Positions 7,101 to 18,700 of a stretch of DNA of 29,231 bases are shown here, one piece after another. The number at the start of each line of letters is the position of its first letter. Positions within the stretch are counted from its first letter, which is position 1. The notes under the pieces are model-generated. The model was not told the origin of the DNA, made no database searches, and saw nothing but the letters and a program-made list of their open reading frames with translations. Position numbers and translations under genes: made by a program. This DNA comes from a virus. Location of the stretch: positions 1-29,231 of IMG/VR virus record IMGVR_UViG_3300021963_000496; one strand, 5' to 3'.

Positions 7101-8225
7101 ACCATCTGGAAACCCAATTGTTGTCCCAACCGGGATTGTATTAGAGTTGGCATTAATAGAACTTGTTAAAAAAGTTGATATTTCGTAATCATTTGTTTTC
7201 TGAATTTGCCAACCGCCATATATAAAAAACTTTAAATCTTTTTTCATATATTTTCCAAACAAAGAATTTGAGCTAAATATATTAAAATTTTTACTATTAT
7301 TATTAAAACTAATAGACGCTGTTGATGACCCGCCACCAGCAATTGGGAGACTTGTTTCGTGCACATCTCTTACCTTAGAAACACTTACATCAATTACATA
7401 ATCAGTCATATCAACTTCGTATATAGGACACACCTCCTGTACCCTGGCGTTGTCTAGAGGGTTTTTAGTGGTATATACAGTTACTAGTATTTTGTTTATA
7501 GCACTGTTAGAAATGCCTTCAAGGTAGTGTGTAAAATAGTAATTATCTTCAGGTATTTCGCCATCTTGATCAAAAACAAGTGTTGATGTGTTTACATAAG
7601 CTTTTACATTGTAAGATTTAATTTGTCCATAATGTTCCGATGTAATAATTTTAATTAAATTTACCGGCCTGGCTGTAAACAGATATGTTAATACAACAGG
7701 TGTTGAAAACTCATAGCCGTTTCTAGTAGCGTGCAAGTTACTGGTGCTTTTATAAGATGACCAGTATCCGAATTCAAAGTTATCATCTAAATCCAAAACA
7801 TTTGTTTTAGAACTACTAGATGTGGGTAAACAATGCCAATTGCCATTGGCGGTAATTATATTCCCGTTAACATCTTTAGCCCCAGCAACAGCCCATGGGA
7901 ACGACTCTCTTTCAATCCCGTTAATTGATTCATTTGGTGTAAAATAAAAATCTGCTCTTTTTGATTTATTAAACAATATTTCGTTATCAGATAACGATCT
8001 TGACTCCGATAGCATTCCGTAAGCTTCGTTGATTATGTCATTATTTGTAGGCGTAGCATAAGTAGCATTGCTTGATGCTATTTCGGTATTAGCGTCAACC
8101 TTATCAATATGGCGACTATCAAGCCAATGAGCAATAACCATTGGTTTTATTTTTTGGGAAATAGCAGAAATTTTGTCTACAAAAGTATTAGATATTGGTT
8201 TATCGTAAAGTCCGTAAGTTAACAT
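4185..8225 (-). CDS. Large tail tip hub protein (Tal-like) with PA14-like and LamG-like domains
   Basis: A 1346-residue protein. An N-terminal part (~130-240) looks like a discoidin-type beta sandwich. At ~285-350 is a hub-like segment (TDYVIDVSVSKV), followed near ~430 by YVPYGVFYIDEW, a hub hallmark. Residues ~595-725 read as PA14-like: GVRVYLDKVLIINDW and LTAGKMYELRIEFF. Residues ~815-965 read as a concanavalin/LamG lectin fold: GDFTISTYVKF, LKYYVNGVLAN, IREFTIDEFVIFN. A ~75-residue beta module occurs twice (~350-430 and ~1078-1150). The C-terminus (KYGLKELVIEN, then LGDRIKISSMDSF) is typical of phage tail hub ends. Expected role: closes the tail tube and binds cell-surface glycan. I chose the ATG at 8225, which overlaps the upstream stop as TAATG with GCGAGG just before it, over a TTG at 8258 that reaches 34 bases into the previous gene. 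No peptidase or muramidase motif was seen. Confidence 0.8.
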   Translation of the reverse strand: MLTYGLYDKPISNTFVDKISAISQKIKPMVIAHWLDSRHIDKVDANTEIASSNATYATPTNNDIINEAYGMLSESRSLSDNEILFNKSKRADFYFTPNESINGIERESFPWAVAGAKDVNGNIITANGNWHCLPTSSSSKTNVLDLDDNFEFGYWSSYKSTSNLHATRNGYEFSTPVVLTYLFTARPVNLIKIITSEHYGQIKSYNVKAYVNTSTLVFDQDGEIPEDNYYFTHYLEGISNSAINKILVTVYTTKNPLDNARVQEVCPIYEVDMTDYVIDVSVSKVRDVHETSLPIAGGGSSTASISFNNNSKNFNIFSSNSLFGKYMKKDLKFFIYGGWQIQKTNDYEISTFLTSSINANSNTIPVGTTIGFPDGGGNNNFILTIDKNTINREYVLCSKNSPFLFNAVQRGYGDSIARSHNANATVHFDTFEYVPYGVFYIDEWQAASSSMVVSASLTNWSKFLNEKTFTKGFFIQDSTIPFATKNILMSSNFPEKDITYLSKPSESYTRNNAILHYNFNENIVDRDNATRTVASSLRARFVEVTSNDLVGLKDILLDANDKDLTVMEKALDIKAYFTPSLTTVSNTISTQDQAYPVALNFTTGTFTKNAGGTVTQFYNGVFDGFYIPDTSGNQSLMILINRGGVRVYLDKVLIINDWYSVESGTNSTVTLESDNYNLTAGKMYELRIEFFTGALKTGAPFQIKLKRNDSNGIDWVYSDQTITMAALDRIGSRSNQSYLSFNSGTGRWSVVPSQNQIERASRRNNAIYVGNPTLAQPGGVVSDTDNKSLLLSSNSYLRIPYDISYNVFESNSHTYTGDFTISTYVKFNANSFSGNGEFISNWNNSTPNSGFELFYNSSMHGMKVITSSGTEIISSNTALSSSSFYLMSFALKGNILKYYVNGVLANTITLTGTPISYSNKDLCIGGRGASYTSGAEVAPSTIREFTIDEFVIFNTSLSDEQNLNNYIETQMQPSDVFPFIYGNDTTAQSIIDSISLADLGRLYIDENEKARYEHYYRFFETTIDQHANVQQIFSDTTNIIDASYNVQLQTNKVVVKISGVTNNLIARQSLWRAEDPTSLGTVNLESNITSTSNTLPVSTTDKPPFPKSGYLKIDNEIIKYSNTTSNAFLLAERAQFGTVAAAHSNNALVREVLSFDIKFDKSPAFRVQNPLITNLIEPSPPLIELIKFEPNHYGAKLIIAASNATTSGSLVYVEGEDVASNVKAFASIAGIPVVVTEAKGEVVEKVAKLDDNIRKYGLKELVIENEFISNLEKAQKIADFIINKMSEPVPIINLNILPNPRIQLGDRIKISSMDSFDIINGEYWVISTDCVFSDSPSQSIVVRKVV

Positions 8226-9316
8226 TAGACCTCGCTCAGAGTAATTGAGCAATCCCAATAGTAAGTATTGGAGCTAATATCCCTTCTAACCAGGGTTTCG
8301 TTATAATTTGTCACTAATACATTATAACTTGTTTGAGTATCTGGTGTCACTCCTGATGAATCCATATTGGTAATTTTAAGCACATGGTAATCAGGGTCTT
8401 CAGCTATTGACGCAATGTAGTCTCTAGCCCACCTATTGTCAACCGTTTGCTCTTTACTATTTGGCAGATATTGCCATGAAAGCACAAAAACATTTCTACT
8501 GGCTCTTGTAGTTGATTTGTAATAACGACTTCTAGTGTTTTTAACATTAGTATTTTCAATATAAATTGGCTCAATAGAGGATTCAATAATTCTGTTATGA
8601 TTTGTTATAACCTTATCATCTATTGAAAGCAAAGTTCTAATCTGCTGCGTATCAAGGATTTCAGCTCCGCCAACAGATGGGCGATATTTGATAATTCTTG
8701 GTGTTACTGTTAAGTTGTTTAGTAAACTTGTACGAATAGTAAGAAGTATCATTTTGCCAAGAACAGACAGATCAACATGAGCAGACATTGATGACGAAAT
8801 ATGAGCTATCTTCTGAGAAATAGCCGTAACACTCAAAGCGCCACTTAATGCAGAATCTGCTTTTGCAGTTTTTATCATTTGCAAATCAGCAACATCTACA
8901 TGCCCACTAATATTTGATTGAGCATAAGCTTCTTTAAGCATTGAAACTTCCACTGATGCCCCAGAAGCCCCAATAACATCATCAAGTTGACCAAACGCAA
9001 TTTTTTCCATATCTACAGAAATACTAAGATTTGCAGAAATAGAAGCCGAAACATCCTGTCTTTCAAATACCGCTGTTAGAGATGTTGATAAAATGTTTTG
9101 AATTGAAACTGACGCATATGCAATTTTTGTTGCATTTGCAGACAATTCAGAAGCACCAGATACATCTGATTGCGCATGCAAAATTTCTGTTGCTTGAGCT
9201 GTTAATGTAAGCGATGCTGAAAGAGAAGCACTTATAGCTATTGCATCATCTGCGGTATAAAAATCATAACCGCTACTTAACGGCTCTGTTATGCTAAAAC
9301 GACTAAAATTCGCCAT
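8225..9316 (-). CDS. Tail protein: ~20-residue repeats fused to a Dit-like C-terminal domain
   Basis: A 363-residue protein. Residues ~24-187 are about eight degenerate repeats of 19-23 residues with the pattern S-x-S-G/A-x-x-x-V-S-A ... K-I-A-x-A (for example SNISGHVDVADL, DSALSGALSVTA). Such Ser/Ala-rich repeats occur in other phage tail proteins. Residues ~237-363 are a paralogue of the whole preceding 131-residue protein, sharing the landmarks HNR-x-x-ESS, SW-x-YLP, TVDNR, TL[VI]RRD and a YY-D/W-x-S-[IL]TL ending. This C-terminal unit probably forms part of the distal tail ring. The start is the ATG at 9316, one base after the previous stop and with GAGG six bases upstream, rather than a TTG at 9328. 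It lies between tape measure and hub genes, the usual place for distal tail proteins. Confidence 0.7.
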   Translation of the reverse strand: MANFSRFSITEPLSSGYDFYTADDAIAISASLSASLTLTAQATEILHAQSDVSGASELSANATKIAYASVSIQNILSTSLTAVFERQDVSASISANLSISVDMEKIAFGQLDDVIGASGASVEVSMLKEAYAQSNISGHVDVADLQMIKTAKADSALSGALSVTAISQKIAHISSSMSAHVDLSVLGKMILLTIRTSLLNNLTVTPRIIKYRPSVGGAEILDTQQIRTLLSIDDKVITNHNRIIESSIEPIYIENTNVKNTRSRYYKSTTRASRNVFVLSWQYLPNSKEQTVDNRWARDYIASIAEDPDYHVLKITNMDSSGVTPDTQTSYNVLVTNYNETLVRRDISSNTYYWDCSITLSEV

Positions 9317-9317
9317 A

Positions 9318-9713
9318 TTAAGCCTCAACCAAAGTTAAAGAAACATCGTAATAACTGCATTGCGTTGAAAAATCTCTTCTAATTAAAGTTTTAGAATAAG
9401 AATCAACATAACATGTATACTCATCATACGGACCATCAGGAACAGTCTGTATAGCAACCGTTACGGTTCCACGAATATTACCCAAAGTTTCTAAGTAAAT
9501 CTGCCCTTTACGATTATCAACAGTTTTTGATTGAAGACTGGGTAGGTAAGACCAAGAAAAACTAAATTCTTTTTTATTATCTTTGTAGAACCTTCTTTTA
9601 TGACCACTTGCTAAATCTATATCATTTACAGACAAAAGTTCAGAAGATTCAAATGTTCTATTGTGTTCAGTAATTTCATTTCCGTTAATTAATATTAGGT
9701 TAACAATAGACAT
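9318..9713 (-). CDS. Distal tail (Dit-like) or tail ring protein, 131 residues
   Basis: A small all-beta protein directly after the tape measure gene, the standard place of the distal tail protein that joins tube to tip. Landmarks are HNRTFESS, FSWSYLP, TVDNRKGQ, TLIRRDF and a C-terminal YYDVSLTLVE. The same order of landmarks makes up the last ~125 residues of the next gene, so the two are paralogues. It is shorter than the classical ~250-residue Dit, so it may correspond only to the Dit core domain or to another ring protein. Its ATG overlaps the tape measure stop as TGATG, and AGGGG lies six bases upstream. Role by position is fairly secure; family assignment is inference. Confidence 0.65.
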   Translation of the reverse strand: MSIVNLILINGNEITEHNRTFESSELLSVNDIDLASGHKRRFYKDNKKEFSFSWSYLPSLQSKTVDNRKGQIYLETLGNIRGTVTVAIQTVPDGPYDEYTCYVDSYSKTLIRRDFSTQCSYYDVSLTLVEA

Positions 9714-12700
9714 CAGTTGCCCCTATTTAAACCATTATAAGTTGAAATAACTCTGTTTTCAAGACCGGCTGCTTTTTGATTTCTAGGCAAAATTTTTGTA
9801 TTGTACTCTTTCATCATTGACTTGAACCATTCTGGTTCTCCAACAAATGTATCAACATAAATATTTACATTTTGCGTTGAAGAACTTGCTCCGCTCATAG
9901 CTTGCAACGATGGGCTAGGTATTCTCATAGACGGAATTTCTGGGACTGAAAACTTGGCTTTATTAAGTTGTGCTAGAACAGGCATACCTATTCTTCTTAC
10001 CGCTTCTGCATTCAAAACATATTCGCCACCATGCAAGGTTGCTGGAACTGGAGTTGAAGATGATCCAGGCACAAATCCACCGGCTTTAAATTTTGGCCAT
10101 TCAATTGATGGATCTATGCCCACAGGTCTCTTGACTTTTCTAATATTCGTAACGATTTGTTCTGGATACTTCATGGCTTTAGCAACTAAATCTTCAAACG
10201 CTTCTTCTGTCATTTCTCCAAGAGAAACCGCATCAAAATCAGGAACATTTAGATACTGCGTGTCGTCTGCAAAAGAAAGCGGGTCCATTTTGAGAACCTT
10301 CACCCTTTCATATGATTGATTAAATACTCCAGTTTTAACTTTAATCCCCAACGCCAACAATCTCTTAGCAAGTTCTCTTTGCGCACGAAGTTGATTTTCT
10401 GGAGATACCATATTTATATATTCGGCACCCCAGCCCATATCGCCCACGGCACCTGCTATATTTTGTGGCCCTAGATGCTCCCGGAGCAGAGTCACCATAT
10501 TAATATTGTCCTTATCAAAGTTAATTCCTGGGAATTGAATTTCTGAATAGGCTCCAGGTAGTGTCTTGGCAAATTCTGGTTTTAGTCCGTATACGCCAGC
10601 GAGGATAGCGTCTGATAAATTTTTTGGAAGACTTTTTACAGCATCTGCTTGCTGAATTAAATTTTGCGCATATAGTCCATAACTATCTCCTACCGTATAT
10701 GTTATTTTAGAAGATGGTACTAAATCAATAATTGCTCTACCCAGCAATTTATCTAATTCAAATTCATAATTATACGCAATACCACCAAGGTCAGAAGTCA
10801 TTATTGCGCCACCTTCTCTAAAATTTGTATGGAATTTACTGTAACCAATAGCTGTGTTGAAATCATCTATATATCTCAGGTATCCGTAATTACTATTACC
10901 TTTTAAGAATGCTTCTTCTATATATTTCCTAATTCCGTTATATGCACCAGAACCGCCTGCGGCTTCAGCTGATACTCCTATCTCCTTCAAAAATTGAGTA
11001 TTGCCAAGATAACCGCTTCTAGTAGCTAGTGCTGAATCTATAACGCCCTGGTTTAGCATTGCAGCTAAATCGGATCCTCTTGCAGCCATTGAGGGAACTA
11101 CTGATGATGGTTCAAATAATTTTAATCTACTTGGACTTGGGCGGCTAAATAAGAGAGTTTCTACTTCACTCAAGGCTGGCAAAGGATAATCTGGTTTTGT
11201 TGCCAAGTGCCTTTGAAAAATTTGTTCTGCCGTTAATCCAAGTCCTGCTTTTTTTTCTACCACTTCAGATACCGCTTTGTCAATTAATTTAGCATCAGCA
11301 GCATTTCTGATATCAATTTTTCTTAAGATTGAGTTTGCTGCGGCTACTCTTATGGATGCTTCAGTTCCATTGCGATCAATTCCTGTCAAAGAAGGTTTTT
11401 TTCTAAAAAGTGTATTAGTAATTTTATTAATAAACCGATTAATTCCACTAGCATCACCGTTTGTTTTGCCAAAAAATTCTTCCCATATAGATTTAGAAGA
11501 TCTCCCTGGCAAGAAAGACTTCATTTTTTCTTTAATATTAAATTTCCATGCACTAGTGTAATTTTGTAATTGCTGCAGCGGGAATTCTTTTTTACTTAAA
11601 TTTAATAAAGGAATTTGTTGTATATCTCTTTTATGTGGTCGTAAACCAAGAGCAGACCCGGCTTTATTTACCCAATCATGATACCAAGCACCCTCCTTAA
11701 CTCTTCCGGTTGATTTATTTATCTTTTCTAAATACGAAGTAATCATTCCAGCTATTTTCATTTTTGAAGCAAGAAAATTAGAGACTTCTGCTGATTCAGG
11801 AATAATTCTTGGATCCAAACTTGGTGCTTTACCCCTGGTAAAACCTGGTTTACTTTCTTTTAATAGATTAAAAAAAACTCCTGCTGAGTCTAATACTGAT
11901 CCAAAAATTGGATCGTTTTCATTAAATACGGCAGTGCGTGATTTTGCACCAGGAGATAAATTGAGCATATCATCAATATATTTATTCCAGAAAATAAGTT
12001 CATCTTCAGAATTTAAAAGTTTTGGCATTATGCCTTGAGTCTGAAGTTTTGCTTTTGCCATTAACCTTAAAGTATTGACGCGAGGGCCTTCCGGAAGCAA
12101 AGACCCCCCACCACCTAACAAATCTAACTGGTCAAACAAATATAACAAACCTCTATCAAATTCTGATTCTTTTCCGCTAGGAAGCGCATTACTCAATGCA
12201 GGAGCGTCATTAGATATTCGCAACATAGGCCTTGGTTTTGTTTTTTCTAGTTCTCGCCACCAATTCCTGCCTATGCCCTTAAAACCATCTGCAAAAATAG
12301 TATTTTTAGTTAATGCATGCGTAATTCTTTCCCTAAGTGTTGGATTTACAGCATCAAGACCAGCAAGTCCAATATGCTGGACAAAATTATTTATACCTCT
12401 ATTAATTACCGGAGATATTGCATCTTTTAGACCAATGACTCCACCAATACCCATTTTTTCAGAAATTGCTGCACTTGCAAAGTTTCCTATTTTACTCAAA
12501 CCAGGTATTTTCACAGGAACAACAGATGTTACAACATTAAGAGCATCAACGAATCCAAATTTAGAACCGGGAGCATCTCCCTCTCTGTTTTGCAAAGTAA
12601 AGTTTTTGCCAAACATTGCGCCGATGTTTAATGGCTTCCCAGTTTGAGCTTCTTGCCTTGCTTGATAGTTGGTAATCGGATTTGATGATTTGTTAGTAAA

Positions 12701-15700
12701 CGGAGACATGGCGGCATCGGTTACTGAGCCAACAATATTGTTAATTTCATTACCTAATTTAATTGCGCTGACTCCAGCATCATTTAGCCCCCACTTCAGT
12801 ACCGATCCAAGCTCTTTTATTCCACCAGTTATTTTATTAGTATCTGTGGAGAAAATATCCATAACACTTCGCCCAACAGGCTTGCCCTGCGCAACAGCTT
12901 TAGCGTAATTCAAACTTAACTTCTTATTAGCTTCGCTTTCCCCCGCAAAAGTCATTGCTGATGTTGGGTAAACTTTGGGCAAAGGTGCATTGGTTTTACC
13001 CAACATTGCCCTTTCCATCATGTCTGCACTTTTACCTCGTAGAGCACTACCAGTTGGGATTTTTCCGACAAATCCGCCTTTCTTAAAATACGGAATGCGG
13101 TTATCATTCATTTTTGTTAAAGCACCAACACCAATTCTTTCAACAGCTTTAGCGTTAAGGACAAACTCACCACCATGCAATATTGCTGGTATTGCGGTAT
13201 TAGGCGATCCACTAGTATAGCCGCCTTCTGCATAGCCTTTGACCGGAACCATACCGCCAGCTGAAAACTGAAAAATACCACCAATTCTTCCAGTGATACC
13301 TTTAATTACGCTATACACCGGGTTATTAGTAACATTTCTAGCAAACCAGTTTGTTATATTTCTCCAAGTATCTTGTAGACCTGTAAATAAATTATCCCAA
13401 ACCCCGCTTAATCGTTTTCCGATATCAGCCATAAATCCGCCAACAGCGGTGGGCATAGATACTGTAAACCAGTTTGTTATATTATTCCATGTGGTGATTA
13501 AGTTAGCATGTAAGCCATTCCATGCGCCTCTTAAATTATTTGTAATTCTCTCAGGCAATGAAGCCAACCATGGGGACAGTTCTTCATTCCAATAGTTCCT
13601 TACTCTTTCCCAAGCAGCTGTCATCATTTTGCCCAATGCAGTTGCTGCTAACAAATTCAAAGGACCAATTATTGCTATTGACAGCAGCATCAGCAAGTTA
13701 TCTTTTACAAAAGAAGCCATTGAATTACCAATTTGTTTCATAATTTCTTTAAAAATTTTACTAAGGGCGGGGACAGCAACTGCTACAACTTTGTCTACAA
13801 TTTTGTCTGGATCAAAAGCTTTATCAACCGCAGTGTTAATTTGACGCTCCATGTTATCCACACTGCCGTTTAATTTAGATCTTAATTTTTCATTAAATGC
13901 TATAATTTGCCTTTCCATATTGTCGGCCGAACCAAAGGCAAACGCTGGTTTTTTAATAACATTTATTGGTTCTGGCTTACTTGGGTCTTCAAACTGGAAT
14001 CCAGGTTCTTTTGCACCAGATTCAGATCCAGACCCATCTCCTTTTTCTTCTTCACGAATTGTTTCAAGTGTTATTTTAATTGTAGCTAAACTCTCAAGTT
14101 CTTTTATAAGAGTTTCAAATTTAGTTTTAAATTCACTAAATATATCACCCTTAAGACCAGCGATTGTTCTCTTTATCCCGGCAATCATTGCATTTACAGC
14201 ACGAATACCTGCCTGATCCCACATTGTAGTAATGGCTTCGGATGTTGTAGTGGTGGTCAATAAAGTCTTAATAGCATCCATTGTTGGAGTAACATACTGC
14301 GGAATTACGCTGGCATTAAACGCCGATTTGAAAGCATCAGTGACTCCATTTGCCATATAATAAGCAGCGCCAAGAATTGATTTCGGATCCTTAACATTTC
14401 CTGTTGCTCCAAATTTTTGTGCGGCAATATCAACCAGTGTGTTGAAATCTGTATCAAACAACTTAATTGCTGAGTTTAAGGATTTAGAAATAGCGCTTGG
14501 TAACTCGTTCATAGAACCACCAAATATGGTGGCCATTTGCTCTGAGAAATCAACCCCTATACCGCCAAGGTTTTTAAGCGCTTTTTCAAATTCTTCTTTT
14601 GAGGCAAAACCTTTTTCTTTCAAAAGCTCAACTTGCTCATCAAATTGCTCTTCAAGAAGATCAAATTGCTTTTCAAGCTGTTCTTTTTGATTTGCTATAA
14701 CAGCTTTTGCAATCTCTCTTTGTTCAGCCTGAAGATCCCTGTTGTATCCTCTGTCAAGATCAAGCAATTCTTTATCTGCTGATTCTTTTGATTTTCTTTC
14801 TTCGGCATCAAGCCTTCTTGCGTCTTCGTAACGACCTTCGTATATAGCAAGCTTTCTTTCACGAATATAATTTTCAACATCAGTAGCTCTATTGCGTATC
14901 ATCTCCCTACGCTTTTCTTCATAGTCCATCTTCTTTGTCAATTTTTCTTCAGCCTCAGCTAAAGCATCAATACCAGCAGACATGTCATCAAAAGCATCAA
15001 GAGCATTTTCTCTTTGCTTATCAAGCTGTTTTTTAATGTTGTTAGTAACTTTATCAAACTGATCGTCAAGATTACTAAACAGTTTTTCTGTAAATTCAAC
15101 TTGTAAATCCAAAAGACCATTCTTTATTCCTTTACCAATTTTACTAGCTAGACTTTCACCACCATCAATAGCAGCTGGAGCTGCCTTCTTTACAGCTTGT
15201 TTAATTTCATCAGCTATAGCGCCGGGATTTTTGAAAATTTTAACTAATGGAGTATTTAACGAAACCCCCATAATTTTTTGATATGCAGTAGCAATTTTGT
15301 TTTGAACAATTTTGGCTTTGTCACCAACTTTAACAAAAGTTTCTCCAACTTTATTAGAAAACGCTGTGCCTATTTTTGTAGCGCTACCAACAATACTTGC
15401 TCGGTTTTTCTTTAATGTCTGCTCTACGCCTATAATCGCAAGAGAAGCTGCACCAGCAGCACCGGCAAGCCCAAGTAGCGGTGCCCCCAATGGTCCGCCA
15501 AACGCCGTAACTAAACCACCAATTATTCCAAAAGCAGCTGTTGCTGCAATTGCAATTGACTTAAAGCCCTCAAGTATATAAAGGGTAAATCCTATAAATT
15601 TGTCAACTATGTAACCAAAAAATTTTCCAATTATACCCGAAGCAGATTGAAATAAATTACCGATACCTCTTAGTGCAATTCCAATAATACCAACAATGTC

Positions 15701-18700
15701 ATGTCCTATAGAGAACAAAAATCCTTTAAAGTTCTTTATGGCCGTTTCTGTTTCGCCAGTAAAAGCAGCACCAATCGCCCTTTTAAGCATAATAAATTTA
15801 TTTATAATTCTAGCAATAAATGGAGCAAAAGTATTAGTCATGAAAGATTTTCCAACACCTTCAGAGAATTTCTTAAATGCCTCAGAAACTTGCTTTATAA
15901 AATAAGCAAGTGTTGCAAAAGCACCAGCAGATTTTTCTGCTTGATTTTGTGCACCAGTATTATTAAACCCACCAAATCCTTGTATAACATCCAAAATTGG
16001 ATTGACTAAATTCATAATTGCTTGTCTTAAATTATTAAACGCTTCTTTCAAATAATTTATTGCTACAGAAGAACCCTGCCCCATACTCTTAAATGTTGCA
16101 AATACAGCACCTATCAAGAGAACAATTGGGGAAAGTATAGTTAATACCATAAGCAATTTAACAAACATTGCCGCAGCTTGACCAACAGCTGAACCTACAC
16201 TTTTAACAACAGCAGCAGTGCCTGTTTTAAATACAGCTGGCGTACCCATTGCAATTTTTTTAGATCTAGACAAGGAACTTACCCTGTTTGCCGCCTCTTG
16301 CGCAGTAATTTGCTCCCCAGCCCTTGAGGCTGCTTTTGTAACTTTTTGCAAAACACTTTGCGCCGCAGCTACTTTATAAATTTCTTTACTGAACAAACCC
16401 ATTTTAGATGCCGCACGAGTTGCTCTTAATCCAACAGTTGATAAACCGGCGGTAAACATAAACAAAAACGGAGCCAACAGTCTGCTGTTGTGTAATGAAG
16501 AAAAGAATGTTGAAACAGCAGTTCTTGGAAGAATGGCGCTTGCTTTAGCTATGGATGTTAAACCACTTGCAACTTTTTTAAGATTTTCGCCAGAACCTAC
16601 ACTTGCAATTTTTTTACCCAAAAACTGCATTGCTCTACCAGCTGTATACGCTTTAGAGAATTGATCAAAAAAGTTTTTCCCAAATGGAATTTTGCTAAAA
16701 TATGGCTTTATATTTTGCACCCTTGTTGCCTTGACAGCTCTTTGTTTCATTTCGGCAGATTCCAATAATCCAAAAGGTTTAAATCTAGGCTGCACATCGT
16801 CTTCGTATTGGAACTTGCTTGTATCAACTTTAGGGGTTGCTCTAATGTTTCGTGTTCTATCCAAATTGTCTACAAACTTAATATTCTTTATCTTATCCCC
16901 ATCAAGAAAAGAGTTACCAATGAATTGGTTTGGACCTTTAAATAAGTTTGGTCCAGTAAATACATTTGCAAAAGCTGTATCTATTTGAACTTCTAATGCA
17001 TCAGCGGCATCACCAATATTTTTTGCAAATACTTTTGTAGCGCCATTTATATTGGTTTTAATATCTTCAGCAGCATCTTGCATTTTGCTGGCAGCTCCAC
17101 TTAGGTTATTTGGTATATCTATACCTCTTAAATCAGCACCTTGCAAAAACCCCGGATATCTTAAAGGAGTAGTTGATACAGGGACAGAGGCTTGTGATAA
17201 AACTTTTGCTGCTTTAGCAGGAGATACATTTAAAGCTTGCTGTACAGTAGAAATTAATTGTGTTGATTTTTTCAATTCTCCTGCAAACTTTGCAGCGGAT
17301 TTTGCACTCATACCTGAAGCTCTTTCAATATCAGCACGAGCCTTTCTTATAATTTTTGAAATTGAACCATCAGCAATGCCTTCTTTAATAACTTTAGTTC
17401 CAGGTCCCTTTATTGCACTAACTGGTAGGGCTTTTAATGCTTTTGTAATTTCACCTAAATCAGATGTCATTGCATCAAGAGCGTTAACAACTGGCTTAAT
17501 TGTTTGAGTAGAGGCTTGAATTGCTGCTTGACTAGCTGCTTGTATAACTGGACCGGGTGCCAAATTTGCTGGAGCAGCTGGAGTTGGGGCAACAAGTTGT
17601 TTATTGCTAAGATTATTTAAAGCATTAGCTAATTTTTGTAAATCGGGTCTAGCTTCATCAAGACTATTAGATACATTCTTAACAGCATCCTTGACTTCAG
17701 CCCCAGTTGTTGCTGGAATCTGTGCAGATTCTTTAATATCAATAAGATTTTGTACAAGATTATCAATTGCGCTCTTATCCATTAACTCCGGAGCAAGATA
17801 TCCTGGCAAAAGATTTTTTTGTCCTCTTAGCCTGCTCGCCCTTACTTCAACTTGTTTAGCAACGACATCTCCTTGAATTGCAGGAAGACCAGCTACTTTT
17901 TCTACATCAGCATCTCTTAAGCCAGCAACTGCTTGGAATAAAATTTGCCTGATGAGCATTCTCGCAAAACGCTCTTGCACTTCTTTGCTTGCGGATGCAA
18001 TTGGACCTCTAGACAAAACTTCTGTTATCAATTTATTAAAATTGTCTTTTGATTTTCCACCAACAACATCAAACGATCTTAAGTCATCAATAATCGCTTT
18101 TACATCAGGGGTAAGTGCTTGACCTCTAGGCATTAACTGCCTCATCCTGTTCATTATGCTACCGGTTCTACCAGTCTCTATTTTATCTATTGCATCTTGA
18201 GCCGCCATGATCATTGCTTTCTCTATATCAGCAACCTGATCACCAACAGATTGAAGTAATAAGTTAGACCAGCTCCCAGGAGCCAATGACATCATTTTTT
18301 GCATTGTTTCTTTAATAATTGCAATTTCAACGGGTATAGAAGTTCCTTTCGCAACAGTTGCTGCCGCTGATGAAATAACCAATGCTTTGCCAAGCATTTT
18401 TGTATCATTTGTTATGCCATCAATAATATTATTCATTACAGTTGCGTATGTTATTTGCGCGTTTTCAGCTGACATTTTTATTGAACGATATACATCCAAA
18501 GAAGTAACTTTAGGCGAAACACGAGATAAATTAGCCCTTGCTTTTCTCTGTATTTCGGCTTCTTTTTCTAGCAACAACTGATCAAAAACAGCCATTCTTG
18601 ATTCAGCTGTGCCTGGTAGTACTTGAGGGGTTAGTTCAAAATCTCTATTAGTAAACGGCAATTGCTTAACTCTAAGATTGTATTCTTTCAAAAATTCTTC

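Noticed and set aside
8226-8258. TTG start giving an 11-residue longer hub protein
   Set aside because: It would overlap the previous gene by 34 bases, while the ATG at 8225 forms TAATG with a purine-rich site in front.
9317-9328. TTG start for the repeat-bearing tail protein
   Set aside because: The ATG at 9316 has GAGG six bases before it, and that GAGG would lie inside the extension.
12075-12647. Plus-strand open frame of 190 codons inside the tape measure gene
   Set aside because: It lies wholly antisense to a well-supported gene, its translation is low in charged residues and not protein-like, and many similar antisense frames occur throughout the same gene.
17052-17507. Plus-strand open frame of 151 codons inside the tape measure gene
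   Set aside because: Antisense shadow of Ala/Lys/Ser-rich coding on the minus strand; no ribosome binding site or family pattern.
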